NCBI RefSeq assembly: GCF_051388935.1
Contig: NZ_JBPKBI010000019.1
Coordinates: 1-64,000 of the forward strand
Direction of reading: 5' to 3'
Origin: Yinghuangia sp035454725
GTDB taxonomy: Bacteria; Actinomycetota; Actinomycetes; Streptomycetales; Streptomycetaceae
Length of the DNA stretch: 64,000 bases
Below, piece after piece: positions 46,142-54,055 of this stretch; the first letter of the stretch is position 1; every line of letters begins with the position of its first letter. Under the pieces are notes generated by a model. The model searched no databases and was not told the DNA's origin. It saw nothing but the letters and a program-made list of their open reading frames with translations. The position numbers were made by a program, and so were the translations under genes.

Positions 46142-47938
46142 GTGTCCACGTCCACCAAGGTTTCCGACTACATCCTGGGACGTCTGCGGGCATGGGACAT
46201 CGAATATGTCTTCGCCTATCCCGGCGACGGCATCAACGGCCTGCTGTCCGCTTGGGGCCGTGCCGACAACAAGCCGCGCTTCATCCAGGGGCGGCACGAG
46301 GAGATGTGCGCGTTCGAGGCGGTCGGCTACGCCAAGTTCTCCGGACGCGTCGGAGTGTGTGCGGCGACCTCGGGACCGGGCGCGATCCACCTGCTCAACG
46401 GCCTGTACGACGCCAAACTCGACCACGTGCCGGTCGTCGCCATCGTCGGCCAGACCGACCGCAGCGCGATGGGCGGCTCCTACCAGCAGGAGGTCGACCT
46501 CGCGAGCCTCTACAAGGACGTCGCGGCCGAGTACTGCCAGACGGTCACGGTGCCCGAGCAACTGCCCAACGTGCTCGACCGGGCCATCCGCACCGCCTAC
46601 GCCCGGCGGACCGTCACGGCCGTGATCGTGCCCGCGGACGTGCAGGAGCTTGAATACGAGCCGCCCGCCCACGCGTTCAAGATGGTGCCGTCGAGCCTCG
46701 GCCTGCCGCACTACGCGCCCGTGCCGGACGAGGACGACCTCGCGCACGCCGCCCAGGTCCTCAACAGCGGCGAACGCGTGGCGATGCTCATCGGCCAAGG
46801 TGCCCGGCGCGCACGCCCGCAGGTGGAGGCGATCGCCGAACTCCTGGGCGCCGGCGTCGCGAAGGCGCTGCTCGGCAAGGACGTCCTGCCGGACACGCTG
46901 CCGTACGTCACCGGCTCGATCGGCCTGCTCGGCACCCGGCCATCGTACGAACTCATGCGCGACTGCGACACGTTGCTCACGATCGGGTCGAGCTTCCCGT
47001 ACACGCAGTTCCTGCCCGAGTTCGGCCAGGCACGCGCCGTGCAGATCGATGTCGACCCCTTCATGGTGGGCCTGCGCTACCCCTTCGAGGTCAACCTCGT
47101 CGGCGACGCGGCCACGACGCTCGACCGGCTCATGCCGCTGTTGCGGCGCAAGACCGACCGCGGCTGGCAGGAATCGGTGGCCGACAATGTCGCGCGCTGG
47201 TGGCAGGTCATGGAGCGGCGCGCGGCCGTCGAAGCAGACCCGATCAACCCCGAATACGCCGTGCACGCCCTCGACCACCTGCTGCCCGACGACGCGATCG
47301 TCGCCGCCGACTCGGGCTCCGCCGCGAACTGGTACGCACGGCACCTGCGCATGCGCGGCACGATGCGCGGATCCCTGTCGGGCACGCTGGCCACAATGGG
47401 GCCGGGCGTGCCGTACGCGATCGGCGCGAAGTTCGCCCACCCGGGCCGCCCCGCGATCGCCGTCGTCGGCGACGGCGCGATGCAGATGAACGGCATGAGC
47501 GAACTGCTCACCGCGGCCAAGTACTGGCGCGAATGGGACGACCCCCGCCTGGTCGTCGCGGTGCTCAACAACCGCGACCTCAACCAGGTCACCTGGGAGA
47601 TGCGCGCGATGCAGGGCGCCCCGCAGTTCCTGCCGTCGCAGGAGCTTCCGGACGTCGACTACGCGGGCTTCGCCGAGTCGATCGGCCTGGTCGGCGTCAA
47701 GGCCGAGCACCGCGACGAGGTCGAGGGCGGCTGGGTCCGGGCCCTGGCCGCGGACCGGCCGTGCGTGTACGAACTGCGCACCGACCCGGCTGTACCGCCG
47801 ATCCCGCCGCACGCCACGTGGGACCAGATCGAGGCCGCGGCGGCAGCGGTGCTCAAGGGCGACAGCGACCGGGCCGCGATGGTGAAGCAGGGGATGAAGG
47901 CGAAGGTCCAGGAGTTCCTGCCGGGCGGCCCGAAGTGA
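46142..47938 (+). CDS. Thiamine-pyrophosphate enzyme, pyruvate oxidase/acetolactate synthase-like
   Basis: A 598-residue ThDP enzyme. The N-terminal pyrimidine-binding domain has EYVFAYPGDGINGLL and RHEEMCAFEAVGYAKFSG with the catalytic Glu. The central domain carries AMLIGQGARRARPQVEAIAE. The C-terminal domain has VVGDGAMQMNGMSELL (near 443) through LNNRDLNQVTWE, the ThDP-Mg2+ motif. Such enzymes decarboxylate pyruvate; annotation varies among pyruvate oxidase/dehydrogenase (PoxB-type) and acetolactate synthase. GTG at 46142 is chosen because AAGGAGGTC lies just upstream. Two hairpins follow the stop. A stress-type promoter candidate lies upstream, in line with stationary-phase PoxB in other bacteria. 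Confidence 0.9.
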   Translation: MSTSTKVSDYILGRLRAWDIEYVFAYPGDGINGLLSAWGRADNKPRFIQGRHEEMCAFEAVGYAKFSGRVGVCAATSGPGAIHLLNGLYDAKLDHVPVVAIVGQTDRSAMGGSYQQEVDLASLYKDVAAEYCQTVTVPEQLPNVLDRAIRTAYARRTVTAVIVPADVQELEYEPPAHAFKMVPSSLGLPHYAPVPDEDDLAHAAQVLNSGERVAMLIGQGARRARPQVEAIAELLGAGVAKALLGKDVLPDTLPYVTGSIGLLGTRPSYELMRDCDTLLTIGSSFPYTQFLPEFGQARAVQIDVDPFMVGLRYPFEVNLVGDAATTLDRLMPLLRRKTDRGWQESVADNVARWWQVMERRAAVEADPINPEYAVHALDHLLPDDAIVAADSGSAANWYARHLRMRGTMRGSLSGTLATMGPGVPYAIGAKFAHPGRPAIAVVGDGAMQMNGMSELLTAAKYWREWDDPRLVVAVLNNRDLNQVTWEMRAMQGAPQFLPSQELPDVDYAGFAESIGLVGVKAEHRDEVEGGWVRALAADRPCVYELRTDPAVPPIPPHATWDQIEAAAAAVLKGDSDRAAMVKQGMKAKVQEFLPGGPK

Positions 47939-48008
47939 CCGACCGCACAGGGGAGTTGCATTGCGACTGACCGCTGACCGCTGACCCGGCGCCACAGCCA
48001 GGTGCCAA

Positions 48009-48050
48009 GATCCGCCCCCGATCGAGCCGCGGCTCGGCCGGGGGCGGATC
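48009..48050 (+). terminator. Hairpin terminator after the ThDP enzyme
   Basis: A 12-bp perfect stem (48009-48020 with 48039-48050) with further internal pairing (GAGCC/GGCTC), 70 bp after the stop, followed by GCTTG. Confidence 0.75.
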
Positions 48051-48167
48051 GCTTGTCGGCATGCATCGGCATATTGTCGGCACTCTGTCCGTCAGAGCAA
48101 CGTCTCTGGGCGCAACACAGCTTCCATGAGAGCAACGTCCGTCCGAGCGAACGAAGATCCCAGCAAA

Positions 48168-48224
48168 CGACGAACGGCCAAGGCACGAACACGGTTCGCA
48201 TGTTCGCGCCTTGGCCGTTCGTCG
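48168..48224. terminator. Long bidirectional hairpin between convergent genes
   Basis: A perfect 17-bp stem (48168-48184 with 48208-48224) with a second, inner stem (ACGAAC/GTTCG). It lies 16 bp beyond the stop of the leftward ATPase gene and beyond the terminator of the rightward ThDP gene. Confidence 0.8.
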
Positions 48225-48240
48225 CGGTCTCAGGCCGCGC

Positions 48241-48714
48241 TCAGCCCGGAAGTGGCCGCGCCCGTGGTCCCGGAAGGGGAACCGTCGCGCGGACGATCTT
48301 CCCGTCGTGGACCGGGAGCACATGGATGCCCGCGGTGAGCCGCGCCACGATGAGGAGCCCGTAGCCCCCCGCCGTGTCGCCTTGCACGAGCCGCAGTCGG
48401 CCCCGGCCGGTGTCGCGTACCGCGACGTCGGCGCCGTGCTCGGACAGCGACACGGTGAGGCGGCACGGGCCGGGCGCGTGACGGCATGCGTTGGCGACCA
48501 GTTCGGCGACGACGAGCAGGATGTCCGTCGTCGTGTCGGTCCCCATGCTGGGCCCGCCGGCGGTCGTGGCGCGGGCCAGAAAGTCGGCGCAGGTGCGCCG
48601 GGCAACGCGTACCGAGCCCGGCGTCCCGCCCATGTCGACCATGAGCAGGCGGTTGCCGTCGCGGGCGACGATGGTCGCCGGCTCGCGGGTGTAGGAGGCG
48701 CTGCCGGGATTCAT
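48241..48714 (-). CDS. RsbW-like anti-sigma-type ATP-binding protein
   Basis: A 157-residue single HATPase_c domain. The N-box is VAELVANACRHAPGPC, the G1-box VAVRDTGRG and the G2-like GGYGLLIVARLT. It belongs to the GHKL serine-kinase/anti-sigma group that partners with stress sigma factors through an STAS anti-anti-sigma protein. The ATG at 48714 overlaps the TGA of the sigma-factor gene by four bases, so the two are translationally coupled. Being the anti-sigma factor of that sigma is the natural inference, although no STAS gene is present and the order (sigma first) is unusual. Confidence 0.88.
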   Translation of the reverse strand: MNPGSASYTREPATIVARDGNRLLMVDMGGTPGSVRVARRTCADFLARATTAGGPSMGTDTTTDILLVVAELVANACRHAPGPCRLTVSLSEHGADVAVRDTGRGRLRLVQGDTAGGYGLLIVARLTAGIHVLPVHDGKIVRATVPLPGPRARPLPG

Positions 48715-49730
48715 GCCGCTGCTCCTCGGGAGAGGGCGCGGCCGTTGTTGGTGGTCGGCTCGTCCGCTTCCAGGCGTTCCCGCAGGTAGGTGAGTGTCTG
48801 GGAGAGGAGACGCGAGACGTGCATCTGGGAGATGCCCAGGCGTGCCGCGATCTCCCGCTGCGGCAGTGCGTGCCAGAAGCGCAGTTCCAGGAGTAGCTGT
48901 TCGCGCCGGGACAGCGTTCCCATCAGGGGTTTCACCGACTCCCGGAAGTCGACGAGGTCGAGTTCGCGGTCGTCGTAGCCGAGCCGGTCGGTGAGCGGGG
49001 TGCGGCCCTGCGGGCTGCCCTCGCCCTCGTGGTCGCCACCGCGTCCGGCGTCGAGCGAGTCGACGAGGTACGCGCGTCCGGCGTCGCGGCCGTCCTGTAC
49101 CTCTTGCGGCGTGACGCCCAGTTGCTTCGCGATCTCCTCGGTCGTCGGTTCGCGTCCGAGCTTTTGTTCGAGCCGGTCGGATGTCCGTGTGACGGCGAGG
49201 AAGCGTTCCTGGAGGCCGCGGGCCACGTGGACCGGCCAGGACGTGTCGCGGAAGAAGCGCTTGATCTCCCCCGAGATCGTGGGCAGCGCGAAGCTGGCGA
49301 ACTCCACGCCGCGGTCCACGTCGTACGCGTCGACCGCCTTGATGAGGCCGACGATGCCGGTCTGCAGGATGTCCTCGTACGCCTCTCGGCGGTGCCCGAA
49401 CTCGCGGGCGGCGTAGCGCACGAGAGGGAGGTTCAGCTCGACTATCGTGCCGCGCAGCTCCCCGTACTCGACGGCTTCGGGGTCGAGCGCCCGCAGGCGG
49501 CGGATGAGCGTGTCGCTCAGCGCCCGGGCCTCGTACTTGCCCATGCCGCGCAATTCGTCCGCCGTGAAGCGGGTTGCGGTGTCGGTACCGGGCATGGCGC
49601 GGTCGGCCAGTGCGCCGGCTGCGTGGGTCTGGTCGGCGCGGTGTCGTTCGGGGCGGTGGCGTTCGGAACGGTGCGGTTCGGAAGAGACGCGCGGCGCGGT
49701 TGTCGCCGTCGAGCGGGAGTGCGCGGGCAT
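48711..49730 (-). CDS. SigB/SigF-family RNA polymerase sigma factor
   Basis: A 339-residue sigma-70 group 3 sigma factor. Region 2 includes LVRYAAREFGHRREAYEDIL and GLIKAVDAYDVDRGVEFASF; region 3 is WPVHVARGLQERF; region 4 has the helix-turn-helix LPQREIAARLGISQMHVSRLL. The first 50 residues are disordered with an imperfect Glu-Arg-His repeat (SERHRPERHRADQTH). Actinobacterial members control osmotic, general-stress or sporulation genes. AAGGAG supports ATG 49730. It is co-transcribed with the RsbW-like gene and has a matching GTTT-N14-GGGTA promoter at 49964-49986, suggesting autoregulation. Confidence 0.95.
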   Translation of the reverse strand: MPAHSRSTATTAPRVSSEPHRSERHRPERHRADQTHAAGALADRAMPGTDTATRFTADELRGMGKYEARALSDTLIRRLRALDPEAVEYGELRGTIVELNLPLVRYAAREFGHRREAYEDILQTGIVGLIKAVDAYDVDRGVEFASFALPTISGEIKRFFRDTSWPVHVARGLQERFLAVTRTSDRLEQKLGREPTTEEIAKQLGVTPQEVQDGRDAGRAYLVDSLDAGRGGDHEGEGSPQGRTPLTDRLGYDDRELDLVDFRESVKPLMGTLSRREQLLLELRFWHALPQREIAARLGISQMHVSRLLSQTLTYLRERLEADEPTTNNGRALSRGAAA

Positions 49731-49963
49731 GGTTTCGGCTCCTTGCAGCTCCGATCGGCCACGCGGGAGGCGGCCCGGAAGGGCGCGAGTGCGTCACCGT
49801 GGGCGCCTTCTCGCCGTGGCACGGAGGGCTCCCGTACGCCCGGCTCCTTCGGGCGGGCGGGATGCCCCGGCAGTGGATGCCTTCGGGGGACGGCCTGTCG
49901 CCGCCCAGCATGATCGGCCGGGCCCGGGGGCTCGGCGCGGGCCTGTCGGCCACATACGCTGCC

Positions 49964-49986
49964 TACCCACTCCGGCCCCGCGAAAC
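49964..49986 (-). promoter_or_regulatory. SigB/SigF-type promoter (GTTT-N14-GGGTA), autoregulatory candidate
   Basis: On the minus strand GTTT (49983-49986), 14 bases, GGGTA (49964-49968) followed by G: an exact consensus match. It is 233 bp before the sigma-factor start codon. Confidence 0.75.
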
Positions 49987-50055
49987 CGGCCCGAAACGAT
50001 CAAGCCGAAATGTCTCGGATTTCACCTGGATTTTGCCATAACGCCTGACCAGGCG

Positions 50056-50078
50056 ATTTGCCTCCGCCTTAACGGGTA
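50056..50078 (+). promoter_or_regulatory. SigB/SigF-type promoter (ATTT-N14-GGGTA), likely leaderless
   Basis: ATTT at 50056-50059, 14 bases, GGGTAG from 50074. The ATG of the lipoprotein gene is 11 bases after the -10 and lacks a ribosome site, as at 41441-41463. Confidence 0.55.
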
Positions 50079-50089
50079 GCGACTGCGTT

Positions 50090-50566
50090 ATGACCCGATT
50101 GAACGTAATCGCGCCCAAGCGCCGCCGCCGGGCGGGAGCGACGGCTGGGGCCCTGGTGCTTGCCGCGGCGTTGGCCCTGGGCACTGCGGCATGCAGCGAC
50201 GAGGACCAGCCGCAAGACCTCAACGACGCGGCGTCCTCGGTCGAAAGCGCCCTGAACCGGGCCGGCGACGAATTCAACGACATCACCGACGGCATCGACG
50301 CGAAGAACGACGTCAAGGTCGGGTCGGTCACCATCGACGGCGACGGACGCGCGACCGCCGAGGTGACGGCCACGAACACCGGCGACTCGTCGGCGGACTT
50401 CCTGATCCAGGTGGAGTTCCGCAAGCCGAACAACGATCTCGCCGACACCGTCGTGCTGACCGTCAAGGACGTCGCTCCGGGCAAGACGGGGACCGGGACC
50501 GCACGCAGCCACTTCGACCTCGACAGCAACGTGACCGCCTCGGTGCCCCGGGCACTGCGGCACTGA
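50090..50566 (+). CDS. Secreted lipoprotein, FxLYD-like
   Basis: A 158-residue lipoprotein precursor. A basic N-terminus (PKRRRRAGA) and hydrophobic segment (GALVLAAALALGT) end in the lipobox LGTAAC, with the lipidated Cys at about residue 35. The mature part has a short helical region and a beta-sandwich-like domain (VKVGSVTIDGDGRATAEV, FLIQVEFRKPNNDLADTV) similar to FxLYD/extracellular-lipoprotein folds. Function unknown. It is probably induced by the divergent sigma factor. It ends in a strong hairpin. Confidence 0.8.
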   Translation: MTRLNVIAPKRRRRAGATAGALVLAAALALGTAACSDEDQPQDLNDAASSVESALNRAGDEFNDITDGIDAKNDVKVGSVTIDGDGRATAEVTATNTGDSSADFLIQVEFRKPNNDLADTVVLTVKDVAPGKTGTGTARSHFDLDSNVTASVPRALRH

Positions 50567-50577
50567 GGCCAGGCAAG

Positions 50578-50624
50578 TGACCTGACGTCGGAGCGGGCCG
50601 CCACCCGCACCCGACGTCAGGTCA
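50578..50624. terminator. Hairpin terminator between convergent genes
   Basis: A perfect 14-bp stem (50578-50591 with 50611-50624) with an inner GCGGG/CCCGC pairing, shared by the lipoprotein and FBP-protein genes. Confidence 0.8.
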
Positions 50625-50691
50625 ACGACGTTCTACCCCAGATGCCTTCGCTCATGGATGAGGGGGTGCCCCGGCCGGGTCGGGAGTCGTG

Positions 50692-51216
50692 TCAGGCCGG
50701 GGTGGGGTCGACGTCGGACGCCGTGCCGAGGACCTTGTCGAGGAACGCCGCGACCTTGCCGTGGGTCCGGGCCACCTGCTCTTCAAGGCTCAGGGACTCA
50801 CGGAAACGGCCGCCCGGCTCGGGGGCCTTGATACCGCGCACGTACAGAGAGCAGGCGAGGTCCGCGCACATGTATATGCCGACCGAATTGCCCTCACGAC
50901 CGGCCTTGCCGGCCCTGCGCGCGGTCATCAGCGACACGCCGTTGCCGGGGTGCGTGGTCAGGCACAGCGTGCACATGCTGCGGTGCAGGAAGCCGCGCTG
51001 CCCGGCGGGGAAGCGCAGCGCCACGCCCACGAGCCCGCCGTCGCGCTCGGCCACCAGGTAGCTGCGGTCCGGTGCGGACTGGTCGCGCCAGCCGAGGAAG
51101 TCCAGGTCGTCCCAAGGGCGTTCGGCCAGATCCCGGGGGACGGCCAGGCGCTTCGCGTCGCCCTTCGAGCAGTTGACGAAGGACGCGCGTATCTCCGGCT
51201 CGGTGACTGGTTTCAT
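50692..51216 (-). CDS. FBP (EF-G-binding-type) treble-clef zinc-finger protein
   Basis: A 174-residue protein with a helical N-terminus (MKPVTEPEIRASFVN) and a C-terminal treble-clef zinc site: SMCTLCLTTHPGNG and YMCADLACSLYVRG provide C-x2-C and C-x4-C ligands. This domain matches the C-terminal part of FusB-type elongation-factor-G-binding proteins, which rescue EF-G from fusidic acid. Stand-alone actinobacterial copies are common; resistance is not established for them. ATG 51216 is chosen at the start of conserved sequence. It ends at the shared hairpin with the lipoprotein gene. Confidence 0.85.
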   Translation of the reverse strand: MKPVTEPEIRASFVNCSKGDAKRLAVPRDLAERPWDDLDFLGWRDQSAPDRSYLVAERDGGLVGVALRFPAGQRGFLHRSMCTLCLTTHPGNGVSLMTARRAGKAGREGNSVGIYMCADLACSLYVRGIKAPEPGGRFRESLSLEEQVARTHGKVAAFLDKVLGTASDVDPTPA

Positions 51217-51404
51217 ACCCGCGACGCTAACCAATCCTGGAACCCCTAGGCAAATAGTTAATCGCCCAAGGTTTCGGCAGTCGAAGCCCGCCTCGGCAAC
51301 AGTCTTGCCGGATTGTGGTTTTTCGCCCGCGTGGGCGATGGCCACGCGCCGCGGCGGCGGTGTATCCCGGAGCGAATGAACGCCGACCACTCCGGGGGAA
51401 CGCC

Positions 51405-52355
51405 ATGAGCACGTCGCACGACATCATCCGCGCATCCGAGAACACCACCCGGCCCGACACCGCCCCGCAGGTGCAGGAAGTCGCCGACGGCGTCTTCGCG
51501 TACATCCAGCCGGACGGCACGTGGTGGATCAACAACACCGGCTTCCTGGTCGGCGGGGGCGGCGTGATCGCCGTCGACACCTGCGCGACCGAACACCGCA
51601 CCCGCGCCTACGCCGACACCATCGCGCGTGTGTCCGGCGGCGCGCCCGTGCGCACTCTCGTCAACACCCACCACCACGGCGATCACACGCACGGCAATTG
51701 GCTGTTCCCGGCGGCGACCATCGTCGGGCACGAGGAGACCCGCACGGAGATCCTGCGCCAGGGCCTGACCGACTACGACGCGGTGTGGCCGGGAGTCGAC
51801 TGGGGTGAGGTGCGCGTGGCGCCGCCCTTTCTGACCTTCCGCGATGCCGTGACGTTGTACGCGGGCGACACGCGCGCGGAGGTGCGCCACTTCGGTGTCG
51901 CGGCGCACACCACGAACGACTCGGTCGTGTGGCTGCCCGACCACGGCGTCGTCTTCACCGGCGACCTCGTCTTCAACGGCGGCACGCCGTTCCTGCTCAT
52001 GGGGTCGCCGGCCGGCTCGCTGCACGCGCTGGAACAGCTGCGCGCCTTGGGCGCGCCCACGCTCGTGCCCGGCCACGGCCCGGTATGCGGTCCGGAGCAG
52101 ATCGACGTCACGGCCGGTTACGTCCGCTTCGTCATGGAGACCGCCGAGGCCGGCCGCGCGGCGGGTCTGACGCCGCTCGACGCCGCCCGCGAAGCCGATC
52201 TGGGCGAGTACGCGGCGCTGTCCGACCCGGAACGCCTGGTCGGCAACCTGCACCGCGCGTACGCCGAACTCGACGGCCGCGACGTCGACATCGAGATCGC
52301 GGTGCTCGACATGATCGTCTACAACGGCGGCAGGCCGCTGAGCTGTCGCGCGTAG
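51405..52355 (+). CDS. Metallo-beta-lactamase-fold hydrolase
   Basis: A 316-residue MBL-fold protein. The metal-binding motif LVNTHHHGDHTHGNW (about residues 84-98) has the H-x-H-x-D-H core; further ligands lie in GVAAHTTNDSVVWLPDHGVVFTGD and VPGHGPVCGP. It binds two metals and hydrolyses an ester, amide or thioester; the substrate is unknown. Relatives with this spacing are found in catabolic and resistance contexts. GGGGGAAC precedes the ATG at 51405. It is divergent from the FBP gene by 188 bp. Confidence 0.9.
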   Translation: MSTSHDIIRASENTTRPDTAPQVQEVADGVFAYIQPDGTWWINNTGFLVGGGGVIAVDTCATEHRTRAYADTIARVSGGAPVRTLVNTHHHGDHTHGNWLFPAATIVGHEETRTEILRQGLTDYDAVWPGVDWGEVRVAPPFLTFRDAVTLYAGDTRAEVRHFGVAAHTTNDSVVWLPDHGVVFTGDLVFNGGTPFLLMGSPAGSLHALEQLRALGAPTLVPGHGPVCGPEQIDVTAGYVRFVMETAEAGRAAGLTPLDAAREADLGEYAALSDPERLVGNLHRAYAELDGRDVDIEIAVLDMIVYNGGRPLSCRA

Positions 52356-52408
52356 CCCGGGACGCGCGGGGACAGGGTGCGCCGGAGCCGGGGCGCCGGA
52401 GCCGGGGC

Positions 52409-52464
52409 ACCGGAGCCGGGAAGAAGAGGAGTCGGCGCCGGATCCTGTGCTCCCCGGCTCCGGT
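52409..52464. terminator. Hairpin terminator with flanking tandem repeats
   Basis: A 12-bp perfect stem (52409-52420 with 52453-52464) between convergent genes. The left arm is the last of three near copies of a GCCGGAGCCGGGG unit (from 52381), so alternative pairings with the right arm are possible. Confidence 0.7.
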
Positions 52465-52469
52465 GACTG

Positions 52470-52937
52470 TCAGGCGCGGTGACGCGCCTGCGCGTACCGG
52501 TGCTCCGACCTCGCCTGCGGTGCGAACCTGCGTGCCGCCGACAGGTCGTGCGGCTCGTACTTGTAGCCCACCCGGCGCACGGTCGTCAGCCGCCTTCGGT
52601 GCCGCGCACCGAGCTTGCGCCGCAGGCGCGCCACGTGCACGTCGACCGTCCGGCCGCCGCCGATCTCCGGGTAACCCCAGACGGTCTCCATCAGTTGGCG
52701 GCGCGTGAATACCTGGCGCGGGTGCAGCAACAGGTAGGCCAGCAGCTCGAATTCGAGATACGTCAGGTCCAGGGCCGTCTCGCCGACGGTGATCGTGCGC
52801 TGGTCGAGGTCGATCCGCAGCCCGTCGTCGACGAGCAATCCGGGTGACGTGCCTCGGTGGTGGCGCCTCCGGTGGCCGTGCGGTCGGCTCGCCGTGCCGA
52901 CCGAGGCGAGGAGGGCGCGGGTGGGTGCGTGGGTCAT
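52470..52937 (-). CDS. Orphan OmpR/PhoB-type winged-helix DNA-binding protein
   Basis: A 155-residue protein that is a single trans_reg_C winged helix, with a short basic N-terminus in place of a receiver domain. The segment LDLTYLEFELLAYLLLHPRQ and then TRRQLMETVWGY and TVDVHVARLRRKLG are the canonical alpha-loop and recognition helix, followed by VRRVGYKYEP in the wing. GAGGGAGAA supports the ATG at 52937. Without a phosphoacceptor domain it must be controlled otherwise. It is 207 bp before the iron-uptake locus (same strand as its SIP gene); a link to iron control is possible but unsupported. Confidence 0.88.
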   Translation of the reverse strand: MTHAPTRALLASVGTASRPHGHRRRHHRGTSPGLLVDDGLRIDLDQRTITVGETALDLTYLEFELLAYLLLHPRQVFTRRQLMETVWGYPEIGGGRTVDVHVARLRRKLGARHRRRLTTVRRVGYKYEPHDLSAARRFAPQARSEHRYAQARHRA

Positions 52938-53144
52938 GCGCGGTTTCTCCCTCGGATTCATCGGTTCGGGGGAGCACCACCGACGCCACGCGCGGAAACA
53001 CTCCGCCCCCCAAGGTGTCCTGACGGCTGGTCGGACAACCGTCACTGTGTGTTTCCGGGGCCGCGTAGGCGGTTCCGTGGGCGACGGATCCGCGTGCGGC
53101 TGCCCGTGCGGGCCGGGGCGACCGGGCCTCGGCCCGCCCTGCGG

Positions 53145-53999
53145 TCAGTCGTCTTTGCCCGGCAGATGCGGCTCCTGACCGGCCAGGGACTCGACGAGCA
53201 GGTCGTCGTCGGTCGCGCCGCGCCGCCAATAGCCGGTGAACGTCACGGATTTGCGGTCGTAGCCCCGGTCGCGGACCAGGTTGCGGCGTACCGCGCGGAC
53301 CATGCTCGCCTCCCCGGCGATCCACGCGTACGGCGTTCCCTCGGGCAGGTCGGCTGCGGCGATCGCCTCCGGTATCGGGTCGCCGGATCCGTTGCGGACG
53401 AACCAGCGCACGTTCGTCCCGGCGCGGCCGGGCAGTTCGCGCCGGTCACCGTCGTGCGCGACCGAGAGCCACACATGTGCGGGCAGGCCGCCGGGGAGCC
53501 ACCGCAGTATGCCCTCGACAGCGGGCAGCGCGGTTTCGTCGGCGGCGACGAGCACCCACGGTGCGTCTTTCGGCGGGGCGAAGTCGGCACCGCCGTTGTC
53601 CGTCCGCTGCGGGCCGATCGCCACGAGCCGCGCGCCCGGGACGGCGTTCGCGGCCCACCGCGACGCGGGGCCGGTGTCGCCGTGCATCGCGAAGTCGATG
53701 TCCAACTCGTCCGGGTCGCGCCGCGCGTCGCGTGCCGTGTAGGTGCGCATGATGCCGCGCTCGCCTGCGTCGATCGCCATCCACGCCGCGAACCAGTCGT
53801 CCCCCGCCTCGACGGGCACCACCGGCTCATCCTGGCCCGGTTGCGGGAAGAACAGTTTGAGCCGCTGGTCACGGCCGTCGCTCACGAACGCCTTCAGGTC
53901 CTCGCCGCCGAACGTGACGCGGACGAAACCGGGGCCGATCTGCTCGGTGCGCAGCACGTGCAGGTGAAAGAAGCGGAACGGATTCTCGGAGGTCGTCAT
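53145..53999 (-). CDS. Siderophore-interacting protein (ferric-siderophore reductase), second copy
   Basis: A 284-residue SIP-family flavoprotein. FAD-binding residues lie in GIMRTYTARDARRD and DFAMHGDTGPASRWA; the NAD(P)H part contains VLVAADETALPAVEG and VTFTGYWRRGATDDDLL. It reduces the iron of imported ferric siderophores. AGGAG precedes the ATG at 53999. It is the second gene of a leftward unit after the binding protein (56 bp gap), under the iron box at 55224. It is related to, but clearly distinct from, the copy at 37078. Confidence 0.93.
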   Translation of the reverse strand: MTTSENPFRFFHLHVLRTEQIGPGFVRVTFGGEDLKAFVSDGRDQRLKLFFPQPGQDEPVVPVEAGDDWFAAWMAIDAGERGIMRTYTARDARRDPDELDIDFAMHGDTGPASRWAANAVPGARLVAIGPQRTDNGGADFAPPKDAPWVLVAADETALPAVEGILRWLPGGLPAHVWLSVAHDGDRRELPGRAGTNVRWFVRNGSGDPIPEAIAAADLPEGTPYAWIAGEASMVRAVRRNLVRDRGYDRKSVTFTGYWRRGATDDDLLVESLAGQEPHLPGKDD

Positions 54000-54055
54000 G
54001 GGCGACTCCTGTCGTCGTGCGGACCCCGGCCGCCAGGGCGGCCGGGGGAGGGGTG

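Larger units (their letters stand above)
49731..50089. other. Divergent regulatory region, 359 bp
   Basis: Between the sigma-factor and lipoprotein genes. It contains one sigma-B-type promoter on each strand (49964-49986 and 50056-50078). No gene seen; the 230-base leader of the sigma mRNA has no recognised structure. Confidence 0.6.
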
